Below, one piece after another: positions 1 through 6,176 of a stretch of DNA of 39,362 nucleotides. The notes under the pieces are model-generated. The model searched no databases and was not told the DNA's origin. It was given only the letters and a program-made list of their open reading frames with translations. The stretch comes from a virus. The position numbers and the translations under genes were made by a program. Position 1 is the stretch's first letter; every line of letters begins with the position of its first letter. The stretch covers positions 64,001-103,362 of IMG/VR virus record IMGVR_UViG_3300050821_002969, one strand, 5' to 3'.

Positions 1-315
1 AGAATAACAAGCAATCAAGTGGCCAATGTATATTTGTTGCAAACATTGCACGTTACGTCTTTTGTTCGCTTTTATTTGGCGCTAGTTTGGCTTGTAACTT
101 GTTGAATGTTCGTTAGATTTCCACAGCCATGCCAGTGCGTTTTCCCGCGTCTAGGCAAGCGAACGTGTTTTGATGCCACTGAGGTATTACCGTGCTCCCG
201 TTCGTGCATCCTAGACGATTCGCATATTGAGACAAGATGCCCGCATGTTTCGCCATTACTTCGCCTTGCAACCATTGGCATGGTTTGGTCATCTTATTTA
301 TCGGAGGTAAATACC
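1..315. other. gene-free leader region
   Basis: No convincing gene on either strand. Open frames exist on both strands but lack ribosome binding sites and look non-coding. The region ends in a strong Shine-Dalgarno (CGGAGGTAA at 302-310) that serves the gene starting at 316. It probably holds the promoter of the + strand cluster, but I could not pick a credible -35/-10 pair. Confidence 0.4.
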
Positions 316-552
316 GTGACAATCACAAAGGTATTAGAGACTTGGAGCACCAAGGGATTGCGGTATCAGATTGAACTAGCAGAACAGTTACCGGATACCG
401 GAAACAATTATTACACTGTCACCGATTACACTCATGGGCGCGTTACCGGTTGCGCCGTAGTCAACACCTTGGAAGATGCCAAGATGCGGCTATTCATTGG
501 CATTGACTATGCCAAGATGGACGGTATCAATTACCAGAAAGTAGGCGCGTAA
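316..552 (+). CDS. hypothetical small phage protein (78 aa)
   Basis: I do not recognise this protein. The open frame extends upstream to 106, but the start chosen is GTG at 316 because a strong Shine-Dalgarno (CGGAGGTAA) sits six bases before it. The product is soluble, with no membrane segment or cysteine cluster apart from one Cys. Its stop TAA overlaps the ATG of the next gene (TAATG), so the two are probably translationally coupled. It is the first gene of a + strand run of small early-type genes at the left end. Confidence 0.7.
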   Translation: MTITKVLETWSTKGLRYQIELAEQLPDTGNNYYTVTDYTHGRVTGCAVVNTLEDAKMRLFIGIDYAKMDGINYQKVGA

Positions 553-797
553 TGATCGAATACCACGTAGGCGAGCACCGAAACGGGCGAATAAAGTTTA
601 CAACCGATGTAGACTGCCTCTCGCCCGATATCCTGCGGTATAGCAAGCAAGTCTTCCCTGACCGTAAAGCGGTTATGGACCAAGCATACATCCTAGCCGG
701 GCGCGGTTTTAGCGTATGTGTGGACGATGAACAGGGGTTAGATGAGCTAACCCCGTACATGGTAGGTGGAAAGCAAGAGGGTATATCCCATGTCTAG
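552..797 (+). CDS. hypothetical small phage protein (81 aa)
   Basis: Unrecognised soluble 81-residue protein. It starts at the ATG inside the TAATG junction with the previous gene, so expression is probably coupled. The sequence is mixed polar and acidic (VCVDDEQGLDELTPY near the C-terminus), with no membrane segment and no metal-binding motif. Its end overlaps the next start at 790 by eight bases, typical of packed phage early operons. Confidence 0.7.
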   Translation: MIEYHVGEHRNGRIKFTTDVDCLSPDILRYSKQVFPDRKAVMDQAYILAGRGFSVCVDDEQGLDELTPYMVGGKQEGISHV

Positions 798-999
798 ACG
801 CCTACGTGATCGTAATCTATCCGACCTAACGCCTACGCTTGCAGAGTATATCTTGTGGCGAGCGATAGACCACCTGAATACCGCTGATTACCTCGGAGGA
901 AAGCAATACCCCAGCTATGGCGAGCGCCTAGAGGCTAGGGTTATCCTTCGACGGTGTATCTGTACTCTCAAAAACCGCAACGTTTGTACCTGCCACTAA
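790..999 (+). CDS. hypothetical small basic phage protein (69 aa)
   Basis: Unrecognised. The frame is open from 766, but ATG at 790 has a purine-rich Shine-Dalgarno (AAGAGGGT) a few bases upstream and is preferred. The product is Arg-rich (MSRRLRDR) and ends with three cysteines and a histidine (RRCICTLKNRNVCTCH), which could bind a metal. It is the last gene of the first + strand cluster and is followed by a palindrome and a terminator hairpin. Confidence 0.65.
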   Translation: MSRRLRDRNLSDLTPTLAEYILWRAIDHLNTADYLGGKQYPSYGERLEARVILRRCICTLKNRNVCTCH

Positions 1000-1005
1000 A
1001 CCGCG

Positions 1006-1018
1006 TACATTTAACGTA
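1006..1018. repeat. palindrome TACATTTAACGTA, copy 1 of 3
   Basis: Near-perfect 6-bp inverted repeat with a one-base centre (one mismatch). It sits six bases after the stop codon at 999 and just before the terminator stem at 1022. Two further copies (TACATTTAATGTA at 1600-1612 and 2846-2858) occupy the same stop-to-terminator position after - strand genes. Confidence 0.7.
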
Positions 1019-1021
1019 CAT

Positions 1022-1049
1022 AGCCTAGCCCTAACCGCTAGGCTTTTTC
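1022..1049 (+). terminator. rho-independent terminator
   Basis: Stem AGCCTAG (1022-1028) pairs with CTAGGCT (1038-1044) and runs into TTTTT. It closes the first + strand cluster. Confidence 0.8.
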
Positions 1050-1113
1050 TTGTCCTTCCGTAACTTGCGCGTCATCTCATCTCACGCTAGACTAGTCCTC
1101 GGAGGTAATCCCA

Positions 1114-1254
1114 ATGTCGATTACATGGCAGTCGCATGAAATGCCCAAGCATAGCCCTGCTACTTGTAAGGTATGCAAACAAAGGCAAGAGACTGAAAGC
1201 TTTATAGAGTGGGCATTGCGGCGCGTTGCAGAGCTATTGCAGGCAAAAGAATAG
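1114..1254 (+). CDS. hypothetical mini-protein with CxxC (46 aa)
   Basis: A 46-residue protein with a strong Shine-Dalgarno (TCGGAGGTAAT, 1100-1110) four bases before the ATG. It contains one CKVC motif near residues 18-21 and a charged C-terminal helix (EWALRRVAELLQAKE). Because it stands between two terminators it is probably a separate transcription unit. A weak promoter-like pair (TTGCGC about 1065 and TAGACT about 1088) lies upstream. Function unknown. Confidence 0.65.
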   Translation: MSITWQSHEMPKHSPATCKVCKQRQETESFIEWALRRVAELLQAKE

Positions 1255-1281
1255 GCCAGCATGGTTAGCTGGCCTTGGTTT
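1254..1281 (+). terminator. probable terminator hairpin
   Basis: GGCCAGC (1254-1260) pairs with GCTGGCC (1268-1274), followed by TTGGTTT. The stem is strong but the U-run is interrupted, so it may be a weak terminator. It lies between convergent genes (1114-1254 + and 1293-1538 -). Confidence 0.5.
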
Positions 1282-1292
1282 GCGAGATGCGG

Positions 1293-1538
1293 TTATTCGA
1301 TAGTGAGAGTATCGCCCGTCTTGAGTAGGCGAACGTCCATATCTGGCACGTAGGAATTGCGACCTAGATCATTCTTAATCGGCCAGTATCGCCCGTTTGT
1401 TAGGCTGTGCCAGCCCGCTACGCTGCGATAGATTACCTCGCCTTTGAACTGGCCATTAGTCGCAATGGCGAATTGCTCCCACTCCATATTGCGGATGTCG
1501 ATTACTCCCGATTCGGCGCTAGGTGCGGTTAGCTTCAT
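1293..1538 (-). CDS. hypothetical phage protein (81 aa)
   Basis: Unrecognised 81-residue soluble protein. ATG at 1538 is preceded by GGAGGATTT, a good ribosome binding site. The sequence alternates hydrophobic and polar residues with several aromatic positions (YRSVAGWHSL, NGRYWPIKND), which suggests a small beta-rich fold. It is the last gene of the leftmost - strand block, separated from the DUF932 gene by a terminator, so it may have its own promoter in 1539-1570. Confidence 0.65.
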   Translation of the reverse strand: MKLTAPSAESGVIDIRNMEWEQFAIATNGQFKGEVIYRSVAGWHSLTNGRYWPIKNDLGRNSYVPDMDVRLLKTGDTLTIE

Positions 1539-1570
1539 GGTAGTAAATCCTCCGCCTAATCAGATGCAAT

Positions 1571-1597
1571 AAAAATGCCCTTGGTTTCCCAAGGGCA
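1571..1597 (-). terminator. rho-independent terminator of the DUF932 gene
   Basis: On the - strand TGCCCTTGG (1597-1589) pairs with CCAAGGGCA (1584-1576) and is followed by a U-run (1575-1571). It ends the transcript carrying the gene at 1619-2719. Confidence 0.85.
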
Positions 1598-1599
1598 GA

Positions 1600-1612
1600 T
1601 ACATTTAATGTA
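1600..1612. repeat. palindrome TACATTTAATGTA, copy 2 of 3
   Basis: Perfect 6-bp inverted repeat around one base. It lies between the stop codon at 1619 and the terminator stem ending at 1597, the same position as the other two copies. Confidence 0.75.
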
Positions 1613-1618
1613 CGTGCG

Positions 1619-2719
1619 CTATGCCGTAGCTGCAATTACATCTCCGAGTAATCCGCCTACTTGCGGACTATCGGGCATAGAGATAATCTTGGGCATGTTA
1701 ACCCGTTCTGCACCGTTTGTGCTTTCCAAGATTACCTCTAGGGCGCTAGACTTCAGTTTTTCCCCTGTTCCGATAACCGCGTTTTCCGCCCGCGCCTGAT
1801 CTACGCTCATACCGATGCGGCTGTCGGTCATCCGCACATTGCGCAAGTGGTCTGTCCACTCTGTTACTGCATTTAGCAGATTGTAAGCAGTCCCACCTAG
1901 GCGCGGGAATGCGTTATTGTCATTGGAAGCGTACAGAGCCAAGACTTCCGCGAGTACGTTGTCCCTGCGAGTATCCACTTTCGCATTCTCATTCTTGGGG
2001 AATAGCTTGTCCAAGATGCTAGTCATAGATTCCCGCGTGATCTTGCGAGTAGCCAATAGCTCTAGCTTTTCGCGAAGCTTGCCAGCGTCCATGACTACCC
2101 CTTGCATAACCCGCTTGGCATCTGCAAAGCGCTGATCTGCATTCTTGGTATGCTTTATGCGCAGCATACCGGTATTAGTCGATAGTGCCTGCCGTAACGT
2201 GTTTTCGCATACCGTTTGAACGGCGGAGATAAAAGCGGTATGCGCCATGCTGCCATCGTGCGCAGTAGTGAAACCAAGGTAATTCTGTACCGGAGATTCC
2301 CCGAGTACCGCGAAATCAGCTTGCGGGATACGGGCGCTAACCCATATTTGAGCACCGTTCCCTAGTGCTCCCGCGCTATCATAATGCGCACCGTCCTGTG
2401 CTTCTAGCAAGTCATCAACAAAATTGAAGCACTCGCTATTCTGTTTAATGGTGAATCCTTCGCCCACTCCAGAGGCGAGTAATTGATTGTCAATATCGCG
2501 GAATATGCTGTAGCTATCCACTGGCACATTAGCGCCTGAAGGGTTAACCGCGAAGTTTTGTACCTTGATTGCCTGCCAGTCTAACCCGGCAAGCTTCATT
2601 GCCTCTTGCCACGATACCGCACCGTCTACCCTTTGGCCTAATTTGTGCCATGCGTCTTCCCGTTTTCCTACCATGTACATTGCTACTTTGCCGTTTATCT
2701 CTGCTAGGTTATGCGCCAT
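1619..2719 (-). CDS. DUF932 family (phage/plasmid-like, TIGR03299-type) protein
   Basis: A 366-residue protein whose sequence matches my memory of the DUF932/TIGR03299 family of phage and plasmid proteins: an N-terminal AWHKLGQRVDG block, a conserved VPVDSYSIFRD segment, FTIKQNSECF and a central TVCENTLRQAL block. The family's function is unknown; it is common on phages and plasmids. Length fits a complete member. ATG at 2719 has GGGAGATAA upstream. The gene appears monocistronic, with a terminator on each side (2809-2836 and 1571-1597). No enzyme motif is obvious. The family call is by recognition, not by search. Confidence 0.85.
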   Translation of the reverse strand: MAHNLAEINGKVAMYMVGKREDAWHKLGQRVDGAVSWQEAMKLAGLDWQAIKVQNFAVNPSGANVPVDSYSIFRDIDNQLLASGVGEGFTIKQNSECFNFVDDLLEAQDGAHYDSAGALGNGAQIWVSARIPQADFAVLGESPVQNYLGFTTAHDGSMAHTAFISAVQTVCENTLRQALSTNTGMLRIKHTKNADQRFADAKRVMQGVVMDAGKLREKLELLATRKITRESMTSILDKLFPKNENAKVDTRRDNVLAEVLALYASNDNNAFPRLGGTAYNLLNAVTEWTDHLRNVRMTDSRIGMSVDQARAENAVIGTGEKLKSSALEVILESTNGAERVNMPKIISMPDSPQVGGLLGDVIAATA

Positions 2720-2808
2720 TGTGATTATCTCCCATTGCCGTTTATTGTCCGGCTGACAAGATACTTGCGATAAGTGAGATGTATTAAACCTAGGATTAGT
2801 TGCCTAAA

Positions 2809-2836
2809 TAAAAAAGCCTGCTATTCCTAGCAGGCT
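2809..2836 (-). terminator. rho-independent terminator
   Basis: On the - strand AGCCTGCTA (2836-2828) pairs with TAGCAGGCT (2823-2815), followed by a run of six U. It ends the long polycistronic unit that runs from 7180 down to 2859. Confidence 0.85.
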
Positions 2837-2845
2837 AAAACCGGA

Positions 2846-2858
2846 TACATTTAATGTA
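2846..2858. repeat. palindrome TACATTTAATGTA, copy 3 of 3
   Basis: Identical to the copy at 1600-1612. It begins immediately after the TAG stop of the 2859-3080 gene and lies ten bases before the terminator stem. Confidence 0.75.
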
Positions 2859-3080
2859 CTAGCGGCAGTATGTACCTACACAAAGGTTTTTCCTGATATC
2901 CTCTTGCACGTCTGTATAGACTCCCGCGACGGTCAAAAACTTGTGGCGATCAAACCCGCGTGCATCGCGCAAGGCATCGGCCACGTTGTACACCGTTTCT
3001 TCCCATACTCCAGACTTGAAATAGGGTACAGGTTTGGTAATGGTTAATGCGCGTGCTATATGTAAATAATTTATGCGCAT
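2859..3080 (-). CDS. hypothetical phage protein (73 aa)
   Basis: Unrecognised. ATG at 3080 directly follows the TAA of the upstream gene (TAAATG), implying coupled translation. The product is mixed basic and acidic (VADALRDARGFDRHKF, VQEDIRKN) and soluble. It is the final gene of the - strand early-type operon. It has no domain I can name. Confidence 0.65.
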   Translation of the reverse strand: MRINYLHIARALTITKPVPYFKSGVWEETVYNVADALRDARGFDRHKFLTVAGVYTDVQEDIRKNLCVGTYCR

Positions 3081-3494
3081 TTACCGTACCTCCCGTATAC
3101 CGCGCACGTATTGCGGTGGAATGGTACATTGACAAACTAAGCCCACTCCGCTGTCTGGGTCGGGTTTGAGTTTCGCGCGGTATGAACTGGGTAGGGACAG
3201 GGTAACCACGGCAGGCTTAGCTGTGGGGTTCTGTACTTTGCTTAGTTTGGTCCACGACATACCGAAGTCATAACCGGTTAACGGCAGTCCGCTTAAGTCT
3301 GTACCGTATGCGGCCCTGTCGTATGTTGCGCGAAAACGTGCATACATCTCCGCATAGTGGCGAATCGGCAATAGATAGATATACGGGTAATCCCGCAAGT
3401 TTTCTATCTGTAGCGCGTTATCGTGGATTTTCTTTAGTCCACTTTGTTTAATCTTCTGTGCCGCGTCCAACGTGGTTCCATGGTAGAAGATCAT
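3081..3494 (-). CDS. ADP-ribosyltransferase-like protein
   Basis: A 137-residue protein. Its N-terminus reads MIFYHGTTLDAAQKIKQSGL, the YHGT...A..I...GL signature seen in many ADP-ribosyltransferase-fold (ART/PARP/KptA-like) proteins. A second ART-like strand, YIYLLPIRHYAEMYA, follows near residues 38-52 and resembles the 'vYLt....A..YA' block. The C-terminal TIPPQYVRGIREV could be the last strand. Phage ARTs usually modify host proteins or nucleic acid early in infection. Here the target is unknown and the third catalytic position (Glu) cannot be assigned by eye. The start overlaps the stop of the next upstream gene (ATGA). An ART-like fold without activity is the alternative. Confidence 0.5.
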   Translation of the reverse strand: MIFYHGTTLDAAQKIKQSGLKKIHDNALQIENLRDYPYIYLLPIRHYAEMYARFRATYDRAAYGTDLSGLPLTGYDFGMSWTKLSKVQNPTAKPAVVTLSLPSSYRAKLKPDPDSGVGLVCQCTIPPQYVRGIREVR

Positions 3495-3652
3495 TGTCCA
3501 ATTACCAATTCCTTTTCGGAGTCTTTGATTTTCTCCGCGTCTGTTACGGGCAATCTGTACGGTTGCTGTGGCAAATAGTCTCCGTAATCTACTCCATCGG
3601 AGTATTGCCCGTCTTGGATTAAGGCGTCCAATATATCGTCTTGAGGATTCAT
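3491..3652 (-). CDS. hypothetical acidic mini-protein (53 aa)
   Basis: A 53-residue acidic protein (MNPQDDILDALIQDGQYSDG...). GAGGT lies seven bases before the ATG. Its TGA overlaps the ATG of the ART-like gene and its ATG overlaps the stop of the 24-residue peptide upstream, so it belongs to a coupled chain. No motif recognised. Confidence 0.6.
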   Translation of the reverse strand: MNPQDDILDALIQDGQYSDGVDYGDYLPQQPYRLPVTDAEKIKDSEKELVIGQ

Positions 3653-3723
3653 CGGCAGTACCTCGCGCCCACTACCAGCAAGCTAAGGAAAACAACTAAC
3701 CCAAGTGCTTCTGTGGCTGTCAT
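3649..3723 (-). CDS. 24-residue membrane peptide
   Basis: Tiny frame whose ATG overlaps the previous stop (ATGA) and whose stop overlaps the next start (ATGA). Almost the whole peptide is hydrophobic (ALGLVVFLSLLVVGARYCR), consistent with one membrane span and a short basic, Cys-containing tail. The double overlap supports real coding, although at this length it could be only a coupling leader. Confidence 0.45.
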   Translation of the reverse strand: MTATEALGLVVFLSLLVVGARYCR

Positions 3724-3926
3724 GCTAGTTTGACTCCGTTCCCGAGCAAGTATGCAGCGTAGAACGTAGGCCAGTCGCTATCTGGTTTTCCTTGGCTTGC
3801 TTCTAGCGCGTGGTGCGCATTGTAAGCGGCATTTAGCTTATCTGCTAATACTTGCACGCGAGATAAACAAATAGCCGCTTGCGATTCGGTTTGTGCTTCG
3901 TGGCAAGGTGCGGTGTAGTTAGTCAA
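3720..3926 (-). CDS. hypothetical phage protein (68 aa)
   Basis: Unrecognised, soluble and mostly helical by composition (LSRVQVLADKLNAAYNAHHALEAS), with two cysteines. The start is TTG at 3926, supported by AAGGGGG eight to ten bases upstream. Its stop overlaps the start of the membrane peptide. The aromatic C-terminal part (DWPTFYAAYLLGNG) looks like a conserved small-protein core, but I cannot name a family. Confidence 0.6.
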   Translation of the reverse strand: MTNYTAPCHEAQTESQAAICLSRVQVLADKLNAAYNAHHALEASQGKPDSDWPTFYAAYLLGNGVKLA

Positions 3927-3996
3927 GGTTTCCCCCTTGTGCGGGATACACGAAATAGAAAATCATCAGCATTGTACAGATCAAAATAAACTCCAT
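3919..3996 (-). CDS. 25-residue membrane peptide
   Basis: ATG at 3996 has an excellent Shine-Dalgarno (AAGGAGA, eight bases away). The first 17 residues are strongly hydrophobic (MEFILICTMLMIFYFVY), predicting one membrane span, followed by a short polar tail. It overlaps the next gene's TTG start by eight bases. It is too short for any family assignment; a small membrane effector or leader peptide is possible. Confidence 0.45.
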   Translation of the reverse strand: MEFILICTMLMIFYFVYPAQGGNLD

Positions 3997-4066
3997 TTTG
4001 TTGTTCTCCTTATGACGCTAATTGCGTCCCGTTGCGGCTACTGTCACTAGCCGCACTAGGCCGGAA

Positions 4067-4273
4067 TTAACTCTCTATATCTCCCAAGAAGCTTCCACCT
4101 GGGAATAAGCGGTCAACAATGGTGGACATGGTTAACTCGCCGGTAATCCCCCAGAAACCAGAGGAATAGCCGAATCTTCGGAGTACCATTACACCTATCG
4201 CCGCAACAATGAATATTGAGATGCGGATTAGGTGTTTGGTGTGCTTGGGCAATCGCTTGGCTCTGCTTTTCAT
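4067..4273 (-). CDS. single-span membrane protein (68 aa)
   Basis: Basic N-terminus (MKSRAKRLPKHTKHLIR) followed by a hydrophobic span (ISIFIVAAIGVMVL, about residues 18-31) and a polar C-terminal half, which predicts an inner-membrane protein with a cytoplasmic N-terminus. Its ATG overlaps the TAA of the preceding gene (TAATG). The family is unknown. Confidence 0.6.
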   Translation of the reverse strand: MKSRAKRLPKHTKHLIRISIFIVAAIGVMVLRRFGYSSGFWGITGELTMSTIVDRLFPGGSFLGDIES

Positions 4274-4392
4274 TAGCGTGTAGCTCCTAGCAACGCGACG
4301 ATTCCCGCGAGTGTTCCGAGAATCCAGAAGCGGAGAATTAAGCCGCCAAGCGATTCAGGATTGAAAACCAGATCGGTTAGCTTAGTTCGCAT
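4273..4392 (-). CDS. 39-residue membrane peptide
   Basis: AGGAGATAA lies five bases before the ATG, a good ribosome site. The C-terminal two thirds (GGLILRFWILGTLAGIVALLGA) form one long hydrophobic segment. It overlaps its upstream neighbour by eleven bases and its downstream neighbour by one. It is one of four tiny membrane proteins in a row; no family recognised. Confidence 0.5.
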   Translation of the reverse strand: MRTKLTDLVFNPESLGGLILRFWILGTLAGIVALLGATR

Positions 4393-4555
4393 AGTGGTTA
4401 TCTCCTTCCAGTTGATACAGGATAAACCGGCATTGCTCTAAGGCGAGAATGGTATCCCGTAATTGATTGGCCAATCTAATCTCCATGCGATTAGCTCTAG
4501 CCATAACAAAAGCTGAGCGTAACTCGGTTTCGGCTTTGATTAGTTTTTGTTTCAT
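4382..4555 (-). CDS. hypothetical helical protein (57 aa)
   Basis: A 57-residue highly helical, charged protein (MKQKLIKAETELRSAFVMARANRMEIRLANQL...), probably coiled coil. Its ATG overlaps the TGA of the metallopeptidase-like gene (ATGA) and its C-terminus overlaps the next start. Function unknown; a scaffold or partner of the membrane peptides is conceivable but unsupported. Confidence 0.55.
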   Translation of the reverse strand: MKQKLIKAETELRSAFVMARANRMEIRLANQLRDTILALEQCRFILYQLEGDNHYAN

Positions 4556-4899
4556 TCGTATGTACCCAGCGCGGCCTTTTCTTGCTGTTTTTCGAGATGC
4601 GGGTTAGCTATTTCGGCAAGATTCCATGCCTCTTTTTCTCCCGCTAATTCATTGCTCCCCCATGCCGCCGAAGTATGGAGCAATTCTCCTATGAGATGCC
4701 CAAATTCATGCGCTAGCGTGGTAGCGGTATTGCTTATTCCGTGGTATGGAATCCCCCGGTATTCCATTTCGTCCTTATCTACCTGTGGGGTTAACACGAT
4801 TTCGTATGTCTTCCCGCGCTCTATCGCTTCGATATGCGAGGAAACGTCTGTGCTTGCGTTGTCTAGATAGACTGAAACCTGCCCAAGTAGTTTTCTCAT
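4552..4899 (-). CDS. HExxH mini-metallopeptidase-like protein, paralog 1
   Basis: A 115-residue protein with a zinc-binding helix LAHEFGHLIGE (about residues 63-73) and, roughly 25 residues later, GEKEAWNLAEIANPHL. The HExxH motif plus a downstream Glu in an E-x-A-W context is the arrangement of gluzincin-like and ImmA/IrrE-like peptidases. The N-terminal part (VYLDNASTDVSS, TYEIVLTPQVDKDEMEY) forms beta strands shared with the paralogs at 5426 and 7499. It is shorter than known peptidases, so it may be a minimal protease or a metal-binding regulator. It is coupled at both ends by ATGA overlaps. Confidence 0.6.
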   Translation of the reverse strand: MRKLLGQVSVYLDNASTDVSSHIEAIERGKTYEIVLTPQVDKDEMEYRGIPYHGISNTATTLAHEFGHLIGELLHTSAAWGSNELAGEKEAWNLAEIANPHLEKQQEKAALGTYE

Positions 4900-5054
4900 C
4901 GCGAGTGCTCCTTGTCCTCGATATCCGATTCCACATAAGTCATGGGAACGGGCTGAATCAATAGCTGATCTTCGTCCGACAGTGCGTTAGTCCAAGCGGT
5001 TGCAGGACTATCGCCATAGCCGGTTAAGTACACCGTGAAGGTAAATGCTTTCAT
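4896..5054 (-). CDS. hypothetical small acidic protein (52 aa)
   Basis: Unrecognised protein beginning MKAFTFTVYLTGYGDSPATAWTNAL and ending in an acidic stretch (ESDIEDKEHSR). The 'Y.tGyGdtp..Aw.nA' pattern is common in small phage proteins of unknown function. ATG follows directly after the TAA of the upstream gene, and its TGA overlaps the ATG of the metallopeptidase-like gene. Confidence 0.6.
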   Translation of the reverse strand: MKAFTFTVYLTGYGDSPATAWTNALSDEDQLLIQPVPMTYVESDIEDKEHSR

Positions 5055-5426
5055 TTAATTTATCTCCTCTCTTGTGCAGGTTGCCTCTATCCACGCACCA
5101 TTGCTGCCCTTGATGCGCACGATTACGCTATGCAAGTCAATTTGTTCTGACAGCAATCTCGCGCATAGCTCTTTGGCTGCGGTTAGCGCCATGCGCTCAC
5201 ATGAGATTCCCTTCCACGTAGGTGCAAGCTTGCCAAACTTGGAATCAAAATAGGTTTGTATTTCCTCGTTGTTCATCACAAACCCTTCCCGAGTTAGCCG
5301 CTCATCTGTGGCGTTAATGCGGACGAAGTAGCTGTAATTTTTGGTTCGCATAGCCGCGCATTTGCAAGACGTGGCTACCATGTTAGCCGCGTGGAATTTA
5401 CCGTTGCGCTCTAGGGAAACAAGCAT
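5055..5426 (-). CDS. QueD/PTPS-like T-fold protein, catalytic ligands apparently lost
   Basis: A 123-residue protein whose block order resembles the 6-pyruvoyl/6-carboxy-tetrahydropterin synthase fold: KFHAANMVATSCKC (compare F.AAH....C), TKNYSYFVRINAT (compare HGHsY.v.v), LTREGFVMNNEEI (compare G.v.Df..i), then SCERMALTAAKELCARLL (compare P-T-x-E-N-L-A) and a final VIVRIKGSNGAWIEAT strand. The metal-binding AAH and HGH histidines are absent (AAN, RTKN), so if the fold is right it is not an ordinary synthase. The start at 5426 overlaps the upstream stop (TAATG). This is a fold-level guess by eye. Confidence 0.4.
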   Translation of the reverse strand: MLVSLERNGKFHAANMVATSCKCAAMRTKNYSYFVRINATDERLTREGFVMNNEEIQTYFDSKFGKLAPTWKGISCERMALTAAKELCARLLSEQIDLHSVIVRIKGSNGAWIEATCTREEIN

Positions 5427-5860
5427 TATCTGTACGTCTCGCTTCCCGCGCCACTAGCACCATTTGTGCTGTATCCCTCTAGCGCCGCATGTTTGATACC
5501 TTGGCTTAACTTCGGGTTAATGATTTCCCCAAGCTCCCAAGCTTTTTCCTCTGCTGCTATGTTTAGGCGAGAATCGCCAATCATCACAGAAAGAATTTTC
5601 AGTTTGGGATTGTGGGTAGGATCATTAAACACCGTAGCCACGAAATGACCTAGCTCATGCGCTAGCAACGTTTCTACGCTGGCAAGATTGCGCGGCTGTC
5701 TAATTGCCTCAAGAATTGGACCGTCAACCTTGGGGCGCAGGGTAATGGTGTAGTGGCTCCTGTCGCCTCTTGGTTTCAACATTCCGCTTGGGAAATCGCC
5801 TAGCGGATCATTGATACCATCCGAAATAACTACGTCTAGAGTTGCAATCGTGGTCTGCAT
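5426..5860 (-). CDS. HExxH mini-metallopeptidase-like protein, paralog 2
   Basis: A 144-residue paralog of the 4552-4899 protein. It has TLLAHELGHFVATVFNDPTHNP near residues 63-84 and AAEEKAWELGEIINPKL about 25 residues after HELGH, giving HExxH plus a downstream Glu. The N-terminal half carries the shared beta segment YTITLRPKVDGPILEA. A Gly/Ser tail (STNGASGAGSETYR) ends the protein. The ATG directly follows the stop of the gene at 5861-6013, and its stop overlaps the QueD-like start. The substrate is unknown. The third copy at 7499-7810 shares the HFVA...PTHN stretch. Confidence 0.6.
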   Translation of the reverse strand: MQTTIATLDVVISDGINDPLGDFPSGMLKPRGDRSHYTITLRPKVDGPILEAIRQPRNLASVETLLAHELGHFVATVFNDPTHNPKLKILSVMIGDSRLNIAAEEKAWELGEIINPKLSQGIKHAALEGYSTNGASGAGSETYR

Positions 5861-6013
5861 TTATCTTCCCCTTGTCAGTGCTTTTTCGATTTTGCGATGC
5901 GCGGAGTACAATTTGTCTAACTGGTATCCGTTTAACGTGTCGGGAGTCTTGTGCTCCCGATACATGGCGAATACTTCATCTGAAGTAAACCGGATTGTGA
6001 TTGTTTTATTCAT
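5861..6013 (-). CDS. hypothetical small protein (50 aa)
   Basis: MNKTITIRFTSDEVFAMYREHKTPDTLNGY... is a short beta-strand followed by two helices, an arrangement reminiscent of small ribbon-helix-helix-like DNA binders, but the match is only by shape. It overlaps the gene upstream by eight bases and abuts the metallopeptidase-like gene downstream. Confidence 0.55.
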   Translation of the reverse strand: MNKTITIRFTSDEVFAMYREHKTPDTLNGYQLDKLYSAHRKIEKALTRGR

Positions 6014-6176
6014 GCACACTCCAATAGTCATCCTCAGATGTGTTAAACGAACAGTTATCCAAGGCGGGATTGCATACCTCGGCTAGCTTGCGCCCAAGGA
6101 TATCGGGCGGAATAAATAGCTCGCCGTCCTCGCGTTCTGCTTTTTGCTGGATACAAAAGGGAATCAGGTTAACCAT
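6006..6176 (-). CDS. hypothetical small acidic protein (56 aa)
   Basis: The frame opens at 6197, but ATG at 6176 (MVNLIPFC) has AGAGGAAAA upstream and overlaps the stop of the repeat protein, so it is preferred. The middle section, GRKLAEVCNPAL, resembles the 'LAEIANPHL'/'LGEIINPKL' segment that follows the zinc site in the metallopeptidase-like paralogs, so this could be a remnant or partner of that family lacking HExxH. Confidence 0.5.
   Translation of the reverse strand: MVNLIPFCIQQKAEREDGELFIPPDILGRKLAEVCNPALDNCSFNTSEDDYWSVHE

Noticed and set aside
106-315. Upstream extension of the first + strand gene
   Set aside because: No ribosome site and sequence looks non-coding; a strong Shine-Dalgarno at 302-310 fixes the start at 316.
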